A stretch of DNA of 44,675 nt from Gammaproteobacteria bacterium. GTDB lineage: Bacteria; Pseudomonadota; Gammaproteobacteria; DSM-19610. The position numbers and the translations under genes are program-made. Under the pieces are notes generated by a model. It was not told the DNA's origin. It saw nothing but the letters and a program-made list of their open reading frames with translations, and did no database searches. The stretch is taken from positions 1 to 44,675 of the forward strand of contig DROT01000045.1 in assembly GCA_011321775.1 (NCBI GenBank). The letters are read 5' to 3'. Below, piece after piece: positions 1-8,179 of this stretch. Numbering within the stretch: position 1 is the stretch's first letter; each line of letters starts with the position of its first letter.

Positions 1-1160
1 CCGGCATCGAGGAAGCGCGCCTGGTGCACCTCGGCGTCGCCCACAGCCTGCCCGATCCCGGCGGGCGTCGACTGGTGGTCGACATTGGCGGCGGCAGCAC
101 CGAACTCATCATCGGCGAGGGCTTCGAACCGCTGGAACTCGAAAGCCTGTACATGGGCTGCGTCGGCATGACCCAGCGCTTCTTCGCCGACGGCCGGATC
201 CGCAAGACCGCGATGAAAGAAGCCATACTGGCCGCGCGACTGGAACTGCAGACCTGCAAGCAGCGCTTCCGACGGATCGGCTGGTCCATGGCAGCGGGTT
301 CCTCGGGCACCATCCGCACGGTTCGCGACGCGGTACTGGAAGCCGGCTGGAGCGAAAACGGCATCACCCCGGAATCGCTGAAAAGCCTGCGCAATCGCCT
401 GATCGAGTTCGGCGATGCCGCCAGCATCGACCTGCCGGCGGTCGCCGAGGATCGCAAGCCGGTGTTCGCCGGTGGTGTGGCCATTCTCAGCGGTGTGTTC
501 CAGGCGCTCAAGATCGACCACATGCTGCATTCCTCGGGAGCACTGCGCGAGGGGCTGCTGTACGACCTGCTCGGACGCATCCAGCATCGCGACATTCGCG
601 AATCCACGGTACAGTCACTGGCCAGGCGCTACCACGTCGACCAGGAACAGGCACGACGCGTGGAACAGACGGCCCTGGCGCTGATGCGCCAGGTCGCCCC
701 GGAATGGTCGCTGCGCCAGGAAGACGCCGAACAGTGGCTTCACTGGGCGGCGCTGCTGCACGAGATCGGCCTGGTGATCGCCCACAGCCAGTACCACAAG
801 CACGGCGCCTATCTGCTGGCCTACTCCGACCTGCCCGGCTTCTCCCAGCGCGACCAGCGCTTTCTCGCGACCCTGGTACGCTGCCACCGGCGCAAGTTCA
901 GGAAGACCGCCCTCGAGGAACTGCCGCGCGGCATGCATCCGCTCGCGATCCGGCTGTGCGCCCTGCTGCGGCTGGCGGTGCTGCTGCACCGCGACCGTTC
1001 CGACGCCGGCGAACCGCCGCTGCAGATCAGCGCCGGGGAAAACAGCCTGCGTCTGGAATTCCCGCATGGCTGGCTGGAAGCGCACCCGCTGACCGCGGCG
1101 GACCTGCAGCAGGAGAAAAAGAACCTGAAACCCTCGGGGCTGAAACTGTCCTTTCAGTGA
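1..1160 (+). CDS. ppx: exopolyphosphatase Ppx (5'-truncated by window edge)
   Basis: Exopolyphosphatase/guanosine pentaphosphatase family enzyme, which releases phosphate from the ends of polyphosphate chains. The reading frame is open to the window edge. The residues before the first ATG (GIEEARLVHLGVAH) already match the family's conserved glycine-EEA region, so the N-terminal ~120 residues lie outside the window. The ASKHA phosphate-binding motif VVDIGGGSTELI and the second nucleotide-binding stretch AAGSSGTIRT are present. The C-terminal half carries the HD-like helical domain (HWAALLHEIGLVIAHSQYHKHGAYLL) typical of long Ppx. It faces ppk head to tail on the other strand, and the stop codons are only about 30 bp apart. 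GppA is the alternative, but pairing with ppk and the full HD-like extension favour Ppx. Confidence 0.93.
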   Translation, partial: GIEEARLVHLGVAHSLPDPGGRRLVVDIGGGSTELIIGEGFEPLELESLYMGCVGMTQRFFADGRIRKTAMKEAILAARLELQTCKQRFRRIGWSMAAGSSGTIRTVRDAVLEAGWSENGITPESLKSLRNRLIEFGDAASIDLPAVAEDRKPVFAGGVAILSGVFQALKIDHMLHSSGALREGLLYDLLGRIQHRDIRESTVQSLARRYHVDQEQARRVEQTALALMRQVAPEWSLRQEDAEQWLHWAALLHEIGLVIAHSQYHKHGAYLLAYSDLPGFSQRDQRFLATLVRCHRRKFRKTALEELPRGMHPLAIRLCALLRLAVLLHRDRSDAGEPPLQISAGENSLRLEFPHGWLEAHPLTAADLQQEKKNLKPSGLKLSFQ

Positions 1161-1191
1161 CGGCACGGCAAGGTGCCGGCCCCTACATCCT

Positions 1192-3264
1192 TCAATCGCG
1201 GCCGCCCTTCATGAGGGTGCGCTGCGCGCTGCGCTCGCGCTGTCTGGCGCCGGGTGAGCGGCGCTTGTAGCGCCCGTCGCGCTGCAGTACCCAGGCATCG
1301 GTATTGTCCGCGAGATACAGTTCCAGGCCATCCCTGAGGATGCGCTGGCGAAGCTTGCGGTCTTCCACCGGAAAGGCCACCTCCACCCGCTGGAAGAAAT
1401 TGCGCTCCATCCAGTCGGCACTGGACAGATACAGCTCGCTGTCTCCGTCGTTGTGGAAGTAGAACACCCGCGTATGCTCCAGGAAACGGCCGACGATCGA
1501 GCGCACCCGGATGTTCTCCGACACACCCGGCACTCCGGGCCGCAGGCAACAGATACCGCGGATGATGCAGTCCACCCGCACGCCCGCCTGGGAAGCACGG
1601 TACAGCGCCCGGATCGATTGCGGCTCGATGAGGGCGTTACACTTGACGATGATTCTTGCGCTCTTGCCGGCACGGGCGTGTTCCGCCTCGCGCTCGATCT
1701 TCTCGATGATCTTCTTGTGCAGCGTGAAAGGGGATTGCAGCAACTTCGACAGGGACTTGACCTTTCCCAGACTGGTCAGCAGCTGGAATACCCGGTGCAC
1801 GTCACGGCCCATGGCGGGATTGCAGGTCAACAGGCCGTAGTCGGTATAGAGGCGCGCGGTGCGCGCATGGTAGTTGCCGGTTCCCAGGTGGACATAGTGC
1901 CTCAGCTTGCGCGCCTCCCGGCGTGTCACCAGCAGCATCTTGGCGTGCGTCTTGTACCCCACCACGCCGTACACCACGTGTGCGCCGGCCTCCTGCAGGC
2001 GGTTCGCCAGCTGGATATTGGCTTCCTCGTCGAAACGCGCCCGCAACTCGATCACCACAGTGACCTCCTTGCCGGCGCGCGCCGCGTCCACCAGGGCGTT
2101 GACCACCGCCGAATCCGGGCCGGTACGATAGAGGGTCTGCTTGATGGCCAGCACGCCCGGATCGGCAGCCGACTGCTTGAGCAGGTCGATGACCGGCAGG
2201 AAGGAATCGAAGGGGTGGTGCAGCAGGATGTCACCGGAACGGATCGACTCGAAGATGTTCTGGTCGATGGCCAGCCCCGGCGGACGCGCCGGCGTGAACG
2301 GCGGGAACTTGAGATCGGGTCGATCGACCAGGTCGTAGATCGCCAGCAGCCGATTGAGGTTGACCGGCCCCCGGTCGCGGTAGAGATCGTCGCTGTCGAG
2401 CTGGAAGGTGCGCAGCAGGTAGTCCTCCATCCTCGGCGAACAGTTGTCGGCCACCTCCAGACGCACGCCGTCACCATAGCGGCGCGACAGCAGCTCGCCT
2501 TCCACCGCGTGCAGCAGGTCGTCGATCTCCTCCTCGTCGACGAACAGGTCGCTGTTGCGCGTCACCCGGAACTGGTAGCAACCGGTCACCTTCATGCCGG
2601 GAAACAGGTCTCCCACGTGGGCATGGATGATGGACGAGAGGAACACGAACTCGTAGGGACCGTCACTGCATTCCTCCGGCAGGCGGATCAGTCGCGGCAG
2701 CGAACGCGGCGCCTGCACCACCGCCACCCCGCTGGAGCGTCCGAAGGCATCCTTGCCCTCGAGCGAGACGATGAAATTCAGGCTCTTGTTGAGGATGCGC
2801 GGAAACGGATGGGCCGGATCCAGGCCCAGCGGACTGAGGACCGGCAACAGCTCCTGGGTGAAGTACTCGTAGACCCAGTCCTCCTGCTCCCGACTCCACT
2901 GACCGCGCTTGAGGAAGCGGATACCCTCCTGCTCCAGCGCCGGGATCAGTTCCTCGTTGAGCAAGCGGTACTGCTCGTCGACCAGTCGGTGTGCAAGCTG
3001 GCTGACCTGGGCCATGACCTCGGTGGGCGACAGATTGTCCGGCCCCACCTGCACCGACCCGGAGGCGATCTTCTGTTTCAGGCCCGCCACCCGGATCTCG
3101 AAGAACTCGTCGAGGTTGGTGCTGGAGATACACAGGAACTTGAGACGCTCCAGCAGTGGCGTGCGCGCGTCGCGGGCCTGTTCCAGCACGCGCCGGTTGA
3201 ACTGCAGCAGGCTCAGTTCGCGGTTGATGTAGAGTTCCGGCTGGGAGAGATCGATTGCATTCAT
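1192..3264 (-). CDS. ppk: polyphosphate kinase 1
   Basis: Ppk1 reversibly transfers the gamma phosphate of ATP onto polyphosphate. At 690 residues the length is normal for the family. The N-terminal segment YINRELSLLQFNRRVLEQA is the family signature. The middle contains the phospholipase-D-like kinase domains, with the segment YGVVGYKTHAKMLLVTRRE around the autophosphorylated histidine (HAKM) and HLGTGNYHARTARLYTDYG, followed by the second PLD-like half (IIRGICCLRPGVPG). The ATG at 3264 is chosen because homologous sequence begins immediately after it. Convergent with ppx, so synthesis and degradation genes are neighbours but on separate transcripts. A palindrome lies in the likely promoter (3307-3320). 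Confidence 0.97.
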   Translation of the reverse strand: MNAIDLSQPELYINRELSLLQFNRRVLEQARDARTPLLERLKFLCISSTNLDEFFEIRVAGLKQKIASGSVQVGPDNLSPTEVMAQVSQLAHRLVDEQYRLLNEELIPALEQEGIRFLKRGQWSREQEDWVYEYFTQELLPVLSPLGLDPAHPFPRILNKSLNFIVSLEGKDAFGRSSGVAVVQAPRSLPRLIRLPEECSDGPYEFVFLSSIIHAHVGDLFPGMKVTGCYQFRVTRNSDLFVDEEEIDDLLHAVEGELLSRRYGDGVRLEVADNCSPRMEDYLLRTFQLDSDDLYRDRGPVNLNRLLAIYDLVDRPDLKFPPFTPARPPGLAIDQNIFESIRSGDILLHHPFDSFLPVIDLLKQSAADPGVLAIKQTLYRTGPDSAVVNALVDAARAGKEVTVVIELRARFDEEANIQLANRLQEAGAHVVYGVVGYKTHAKMLLVTRREARKLRHYVHLGTGNYHARTARLYTDYGLLTCNPAMGRDVHRVFQLLTSLGKVKSLSKLLQSPFTLHKKIIEKIEREAEHARAGKSARIIVKCNALIEPQSIRALYRASQAGVRVDCIIRGICCLRPGVPGVSENIRVRSIVGRFLEHTRVFYFHNDGDSELYLSSADWMERNFFQRVEVAFPVEDRKLRQRILRDGLELYLADNTDAWVLQRDGRYKRRSPGARQRERSAQRTLMKGGRD

Positions 3265-3299
3265 TCGGCTGAGGTTCCCGCTTTGCCGCTCAGCCTTTC

Positions 3300-3328
3300 A
3301 CTATAGCGGACCACGGTCCGAAAGTGTG
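3300..3328 (-). promoter_or_regulatory. possible ppk promoter with internal palindrome
   Basis: Reading the minus strand, TATAGT (3305-3300) is a good -10 hexamer. Only a weak -35 (CACACT, 3328-3323) sits 17 bp upstream. Between them is a perfect inverted repeat, CGGACC-AC-GGTCCG (3307-3320). The site could be an operator, but no regulator can be named from the sequence. Confidence 0.35.
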
Positions 3329-3341
3329 CCCCCGCCGGCGC

Positions 3342-5309
3342 TCAGTCACGCTGCAGCAGCAGGCAACCCGAAGGGTGGCGACGCAACACCCAGCCGCGCG
3401 CCACCCAGGAAGTCGCCACCTCGTCGATCACCAGCAACGGGCCCGGACAGGCACGATCGACGGGCAGATCCCGGCGCCGCCATACCTCGACCACGTGCGG
3501 CTCGTCGCTCATCCGCACCCGCTGCCACGGCCTGCCCGAGCCACCGCCAGCCTCCTGTTGCAACACCAGCGGCTCGCCTGCAGCCGTCAGCCCGGCGCGC
3601 AGGTTCACCAGTTCCACCTCGTTCTCCAGGGCGTGTCCGAAACGCTGCCGGTGCAGGTCGTGGAATTGGGCGGCCGCGACATCCGGCTCCGCGAAGGGTA
3701 CATTGAGCCAGTAGCTCTGGCCGCGGTAACGGAGGTCCAGACTGAACGTCGTCGTGATGTCGGCGGCTTCGACGCCTTCCGCCACCAGTTCCGCCTCACC
3801 GCGTCGCGCCAGCTGCCGCAGACGCTGCAGCAATGCTTCCGCGTCCTGCTCCCGCAGCAGGCCGCGCACGCTGTGTACCAGCTGCCGCCCCCGGGGGGCC
3901 GCCAGCATCCCCAGCGCCGACAACACGCCGGCGTGCACCGGGACCAGTATCCGCCGCATGCCCAGCGCCTCGGCCAGGGCGCAGACGTGCAGCCCCCCGG
4001 CACCGCCGAAAGCCGTGAGGGTATAGTCGGCGGGGTCGATGCCGCGACGCACCGAGATCACCCGCAAGGCCTGCGCCATGTGCTCGTTCGCCAGCTCGAC
4101 CACCCCCTGGGCGGCGCGCAGCGGCGACACCCCCATCTGCCCGGCGAGCCGCGCCATGGCCGCCTCCGCGGCCGCCACGTCCAGACGCATGCCGCCGCCG
4201 AGGAAGGCATCGGGCCGCAGGCGACCCAGCACCAGGTTGGCATCGGTGACGGTGGGAAGAAGCCCCCCGGCACCGTAACAGGCGGGGCCCGGATCGGCAC
4301 CGGCCGACTCCGGACCGACCGCCAGCATGCCCCCCTCGTCGACGCGGGCGATGGAACCGCCGCCGGCGCCGATGGTGTGCATGTCGACCATGGGAACACA
4401 CACCGGCCAGGGGCCGATGTGGCCCTCCGAGGTGAGCGAAACCTCTCCGTCCAGCAGCGCCACGTCGGTGGAGGTCCCGCCCATGTCGAAACTGAGCAGC
4501 CGGCGGCAACCCGCCTCCTGCGCCAGCCGCAGGGCACCCATGAGTCCGCCGGCCGGCCCGGACAGCAGCAGGTTGACCGCACGACGCGCAGCCTGGCCGG
4601 CGTGGATGGTGGCCGCCGAACTCTGCATGACGTGTACCGGTGCCGGGTGCACCCCCGCCTGCAGGCGCCGGACGTAGCCCTCGACGAGGGGCCCGAGCCA
4701 GGCGTTCAGCCAGGTAGCGATGCCGCGTTCGTACTCACGCTCCTCCGGCAAGATATCGGAGGAGCGCGAAACGAACAGCGAGGCCGGCAGATGACGTTCG
4801 ATCTGGCGCTCGAAACGATCGTCCAGGAAGGAGAACAGCAGGTTGATGGCGACCGCCTGCGGCGCCAGTTCCGCAACCCGCTCGGCCAGCTGCGCACACG
4901 CCTCGTCGCTCAGCCCCTCCACCACCGAGCCGTCGGCCGCCAGCCTGCCGCCGCTCTCGAGACAGAGTTCCGGCGGCACCGGCGGCCGCGGCCGTTGCGG
5001 CTGCAGCCGGTAGAGTTCGCGTCGTGCCTGGCGACCGATGGTGAGCACATCCGCCAGACCGCGGTTGCCGATGTAGACGGTGCGCACGCCCTTGCCTTCC
5101 AGAGCCGCGTTGGTCGCCACCGTGGAACCGTGCACCAGCCGGAAATCCCTGCCCTCCAGGCCGAGTTCGCGGATACCCTGGAGGATGGCCCGTTCCGGCG
5201 CCCGCGGGGTGGACAGCACCTTGTGTATGCGCAGCTGCCGGCCGTCGAAACAGACGAAATCGGTAAAGGTCCCGCCGGTGTCGACACCGAGCCAGCAGCG
5301 CGTATCCAC
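3342..5309 (-). CDS. hydantoinase A / oxoprolinase-family protein, stand-alone
   Basis: Member of the HyuA (N-methylhydantoinase A)/5-oxoprolinase family, whose members use ATP to open cyclic amides; the substrate here is unknown. At 655 residues it has normal HyuA length. The ASKHA phosphate loop is GVDTGGTFTDFVCF at residues ~8-21, followed by VHGSTVATNAALE, the core LLLSGPAGGLMGAL and SFDMGGTSTDVALL, and later TAFGGAGGLHVCALAEALG. Translation probably starts at GTG (5309), seven bases after the diguanylate cyclase stop, so the two genes look co-transcribed. The HyuB partner normally encoded next door is absent in this window. Family confidence is high; reaction confidence is low. Confidence 0.9.
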   Translation of the reverse strand: MDTRCWLGVDTGGTFTDFVCFDGRQLRIHKVLSTPRAPERAILQGIRELGLEGRDFRLVHGSTVATNAALEGKGVRTVYIGNRGLADVLTIGRQARRELYRLQPQRPRPPVPPELCLESGGRLAADGSVVEGLSDEACAQLAERVAELAPQAVAINLLFSFLDDRFERQIERHLPASLFVSRSSDILPEEREYERGIATWLNAWLGPLVEGYVRRLQAGVHPAPVHVMQSSAATIHAGQAARRAVNLLLSGPAGGLMGALRLAQEAGCRRLLSFDMGGTSTDVALLDGEVSLTSEGHIGPWPVCVPMVDMHTIGAGGGSIARVDEGGMLAVGPESAGADPGPACYGAGGLLPTVTDANLVLGRLRPDAFLGGGMRLDVAAAEAAMARLAGQMGVSPLRAAQGVVELANEHMAQALRVISVRRGIDPADYTLTAFGGAGGLHVCALAEALGMRRILVPVHAGVLSALGMLAAPRGRQLVHSVRGLLREQDAEALLQRLRQLARRGEAELVAEGVEAADITTTFSLDLRYRGQSYWLNVPFAEPDVAAAQFHDLHRQRFGHALENEVELVNLRAGLTAAGEPLVLQQEAGGGSGRPWQRVRMSDEPHVVEVWRRRDLPVDRACPGPLLVIDEVATSWVARGWVLRRHPSGCLLLQRD

Positions 5310-5316
5310 CGCAGTA

Positions 5317-6381
5317 TCAGGCTTCGACGACGCAGTTGCGCCCTGCCTGCTTGGCCCGATACATGGCGGCGTCGGCCCGCTCCAGCAGGCTGCGGCTGTC
5401 GTCGCCGTCCTGGTAACGGGCCAGGCCCTGGCTGATGGTCAGATCGAGATCGAGGCCCGCCACGTGGATGGGCTCGGATGCGATCCGCGTCCTTATTCGT
5501 TCGGCGATCTGCAGCGCCGTGTGCGGGGAGGTATCCTCCAGCAACACCACGAACTCCTCGCCACCGTAGCGTCCCACCATGTCGAACTCGCGCAATGCGG
5601 CCTTGATACGGGACGCCACCTCGCGCAGCACCTTGTCACCGACCAGGTGCCCGTGCCGGTCGTTGACCTCCTTGAAGTGGTCGAGGTCCACCATCACCAG
5701 GCTCAGCGGCTGCCCGGTCTTGGCCGCACGGGCGATGGCCCCGCGCAGTTCGTGCAACAGGCTGGTTCGACTGGAGACGCCGGTCAGCGCATCGCGCTCG
5801 ACCTGTCTGCGCAACAGCTTCTGTTCCAGTTGCAGATGCTTGAGGGAGCGGTCCATGTCCTCCAGTCGGGCACGGTGGTACACCTCCGTCGCCAGTGCGA
5901 TATCGAGGGTGGTCAGTCTCAGTACCAGCCGTGTCAGCAGCTCCCGTTCGCCGGCGTCCTGTACCTGTTTCATCAGCGCTTCCAGGATCAGGCACTGCAT
6001 CATGCCGAAAGATTCCAGGTAGAGGCTGAGCGGCACGCCCACACGCGCGTGCGCCACCCCCACCCGCGCACGGCTCTCGAAATAGCCGGCCTCGCCGAAG
6101 CGCACGCCGAACTCGCGGAAGTAGGCCACCTGCTTGTGCTTGAGGTGATCGACGTCGAAGCTGGACAGGATCTGGGCCGCCTGCTGATGACGCAGCAACT
6201 GTTCATAGAAACGATCCACGATCCAGGTGATGACCTCCGCCGTCAGCACCCGGTCGTGCAGCAGGCGCGTGTGCTCTCGCGAATGGTCGTTCAGCCCGAT
6301 CAGGCTGAGCTGTGCCTCACGCCATCCGGCGTCCAGGCCAAACTGGTCACACAGCGGTGTTGCGGCTTTACGGGCTGACAT
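5317..6381 (-). CDS. globin-coupled diguanylate cyclase
   Basis: Predicted heme-based gas sensor that makes cyclic di-GMP. Residues ~20-170 form a protoglobin-type sensor: the segment RVGVAHARVGVPLSLYLESF contains the probable proximal heme histidine, H111, in the context seen in DosC/YddV-type sensors. A linker of ~20 residues (MDRSLKHLQLEQKLLRRQVERD) follows. The GGDEF domain has DALTGVSSR, VDLDHFKEVND and the active-site GGEEF at 273-277. The inhibitory I-site RxxD (R264-D267) lies five residues before GGEEF, so product feedback is likely. No EAL domain and no membrane segment is present, so the protein should be cytosolic. It is the first gene of a pair with the hydantoinase-like gene. 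Oxygen is the likely ligand; NO or CO are possible. Confidence 0.93.
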   Translation of the reverse strand: MSARKAATPLCDQFGLDAGWREAQLSLIGLNDHSREHTRLLHDRVLTAEVITWIVDRFYEQLLRHQQAAQILSSFDVDHLKHKQVAYFREFGVRFGEAGYFESRARVGVAHARVGVPLSLYLESFGMMQCLILEALMKQVQDAGERELLTRLVLRLTTLDIALATEVYHRARLEDMDRSLKHLQLEQKLLRRQVERDALTGVSSRTSLLHELRGAIARAAKTGQPLSLVMVDLDHFKEVNDRHGHLVGDKVLREVASRIKAALREFDMVGRYGGEEFVVLLEDTSPHTALQIAERIRTRIASEPIHVAGLDLDLTISQGLARYQDGDDSRSLLERADAAMYRAKQAGRNCVVEA

Positions 6382-6469
6382 AGGAGACTATCCAAATCCG
6401 CATGGCTTTCGGTTATGCTTGTCCGGCTTTCGGGCACAGCGACCCGATCGGGAACCAATCATAGAACAC

Positions 6470-7423
6470 ATGGGTGCAAAAATCCTGATCCGCGCCGAAG
6501 GGCTGTACCGCCACTACGGCCATTACCTCGCCGTCGAGGACATCAGTTTCGAGCTGGCCCAAGGCGAGGTTCTGGGCTTTCTCGGCCCCAACGGGGCCGG
6601 CAAGTCCACCACCATGCAGATTCTCACCGGCAACCTGGCTCCCAGCGCCGGGCGCGTGTGGATCGACGGCATCGACCTGCTCGACCGGCCCCGGCGTGCC
6701 AAGGCGTGCATGGGCTACCTGCCGGAGCAACCACCGGTATACCGCGACCTGACGGTGGACGAATACCTCTCCTACTGCGCCCGGCTGCACCGTGTCGGCC
6801 GGAGCCAGCGCGGGCCGGCGATCCGCCGCGCCAAGGCGCGCTGCGGTCTCGACAGCGTCGGCCGACGCCTCATCGGCAACCTCTCCAAGGGCTACCAGCA
6901 GCGCGTCGGCATCGCCCAGGCCATCCTGCACAACCCGGCGGTAGTGATCCTCGACGAGCCCACGGTGGGTCTCGATCCCAACCAGATCCGCGACATCCGC
7001 TCACTGATCCGGGAACTGGGCGAGAGTCACGGAATCATTCTCTCGACCCACATACTGCCCGAGGTGCAGGCGACCTGCAGCCACGTGCAGATCATCCACC
7101 AGGGTCGACTGGTGTTCTCCGAGAGCATGGCCGAACTGGAACGCCGCCTCGGGTCCCGTGCGCTGCTGCTGGAGACCCGCCAGCCGCCGGACCCCGCACT
7201 GTTGCAGGAAGTCGCCGGCGTCGACTCGGTCGAGATGCTGGGCGAGACCCGCGCCCGGCTGCACTTCGACGGGGACAATCCCGCCGAGGCGGTGGCCGCC
7301 GCGGTTGCGGCACACGGCTGGGGCCTGGTGGAACTGGCGCTGGATCGCCAGACACTGGAGCAGGTGTTCGTGGAACTGACCTGCGGCGATACCGACCAAG
7401 AGCGGGAACAGGAGGCCGCCTGA
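6470..7423 (+). CDS. ABC transporter ATP-binding protein (GldA-like)
   Basis: ATPase subunit of an ABC-2-type exporter or complex. It has Walker A GPNGAGKST, the signature LSKGYQQRVGIAQA, Walker B VVILDEPTVGLDP and the switch histidine in STHILPEV. The ~80-residue C-terminal extension after the nucleotide-binding domain is typical of ABC-2/GldA ATPases. The ATG at 6470 is chosen because conserved sequence (ILIRAEGLYRHYG) starts right after it; upstream in-frame sequence overlaps the divergent promoter region. The stop overlaps the permease start (TGATG), which indicates translational coupling. First gene of a five-gene run ending in mutM. Substrate unknown. Confidence 0.93.
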   Translation: MGAKILIRAEGLYRHYGHYLAVEDISFELAQGEVLGFLGPNGAGKSTTMQILTGNLAPSAGRVWIDGIDLLDRPRRAKACMGYLPEQPPVYRDLTVDEYLSYCARLHRVGRSQRGPAIRRAKARCGLDSVGRRLIGNLSKGYQQRVGIAQAILHNPAVVILDEPTVGLDPNQIRDIRSLIRELGESHGIILSTHILPEVQATCSHVQIIHQGRLVFSESMAELERRLGSRALLLETRQPPDPALLQEVAGVDSVEMLGETRARLHFDGDNPAEAVAAAVAAHGWGLVELALDRQTLEQVFVELTCGDTDQEREQEAA

Positions 7424-8175
7424 TGGTCCTCGCCATCGCCATGCGCGAACTGCGCGCCCTGTTCCTGTCACCGCTGGCGTGGACCATCCTGGCCACGCTG
7501 CAACTGATCCTGGCCTACCTGTTCCTCACCCAGCTGGATACCTTCATGCTGCTGCAGCCGCGTCTGGCCGGAATCGAGGGTGCCCCGGGCGTCACCGACA
7601 TCGTGGTGGCGCCGCTGCTGCAGACCGTCGGCTTCCTGCTGCTGCTGATCTCGCCGGCCATCACCATGCGCGTGTTCAGCGACGAGAAACGCAACCGCAC
7701 GCTGACGCTGCTGCTGTCGGCACCGGTATCCATCACCGAGATCGTGCTCGGCAAGTTCCTCGGCATGGTACTGTTCTTCCTGCTGCTGCTGGCGCTGCTG
7801 GCGCTGATGCCGCTGTCGCTGTATGCCGGCACCACGCTCGACGGCGGCAAGCTGCTGTCCGGCCTGCTCGGCCTGTCGCTGCTGCTGTCGGCCTTCGCCG
7901 CGGTCGGGGTCTACATGTCCTCGCTCACCGAGCAACCGGTGGTGGCCGCCATCAGCACCCTGGGTGCGCTGATCCTGCTGTGGATCGTCGACTGGAGCGG
8001 CAGCAAGCGCGAACAGGTGAATGGCGTGCTGCAATACCTCTCGCTGCAGGGTCACCTGGAATCCTTTCTCAAGGGGCTGTTCAGCACCGCCGACCTTGCG
8101 TATTACCTGCTGCTGATCGCAACCTTCCTGATCCTCACCATCCGTCACCTCGACCAGCAACGACTCACGGGTTGA
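7423..8175 (+). CDS. ABC-2 type permease (GldF-like)
   Basis: Inner-membrane permease of 250 residues with six hydrophobic segments, beginning with a cytoplasmic MVLAIAMRELRALF and a first helix at ~15-35. The segment PAITMRVFSDEKRNRTLTLLLSAPVS is the hallmark loop of ABC-2 permeases of the GldF/NosY/CcmB-like group. Its ATG shares a base with the ATPase stop. The next gene (GldG-like) begins five bases after its stop. The gene order ATPase-permease-GldG-like is that of the gliding-motility Gld system, but in proteobacteria this trio is found without gliding and its cargo is unknown. Confidence 0.9.
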   Translation: MVLAIAMRELRALFLSPLAWTILATLQLILAYLFLTQLDTFMLLQPRLAGIEGAPGVTDIVVAPLLQTVGFLLLLISPAITMRVFSDEKRNRTLTLLLSAPVSITEIVLGKFLGMVLFFLLLLALLALMPLSLYAGTTLDGGKLLSGLLGLSLLLSAFAAVGVYMSSLTEQPVVAAISTLGALILLWIVDWSGSKREQVNGVLQYLSLQGHLESFLKGLFSTADLAYYLLLIATFLILTIRHLDQQRLTG

Positions 8176-8179
8176 CGGC

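Noticed and set aside
1161-1178. Inverted repeat CGGCAC-N6-GTGCCG between ppx and ppk as a terminator
   Set aside because: It lacks a T-run on either strand, so an intrinsic terminator is not supported; it may still form a small hairpin.
1453-3306. Long open frame on the plus strand opposite ppk
   Set aside because: It is a shadow of a high-GC gene: low-complexity, Gln/Arg/His-rich translation without family resemblance, while the minus strand encodes a complete Ppk1.
3324-5435. 703-codon open frame opposite the hydantoinase-like gene
   Set aside because: Antisense shadow with proline/arginine/glutamine-rich translation; the opposite strand has clear ASKHA motifs throughout.
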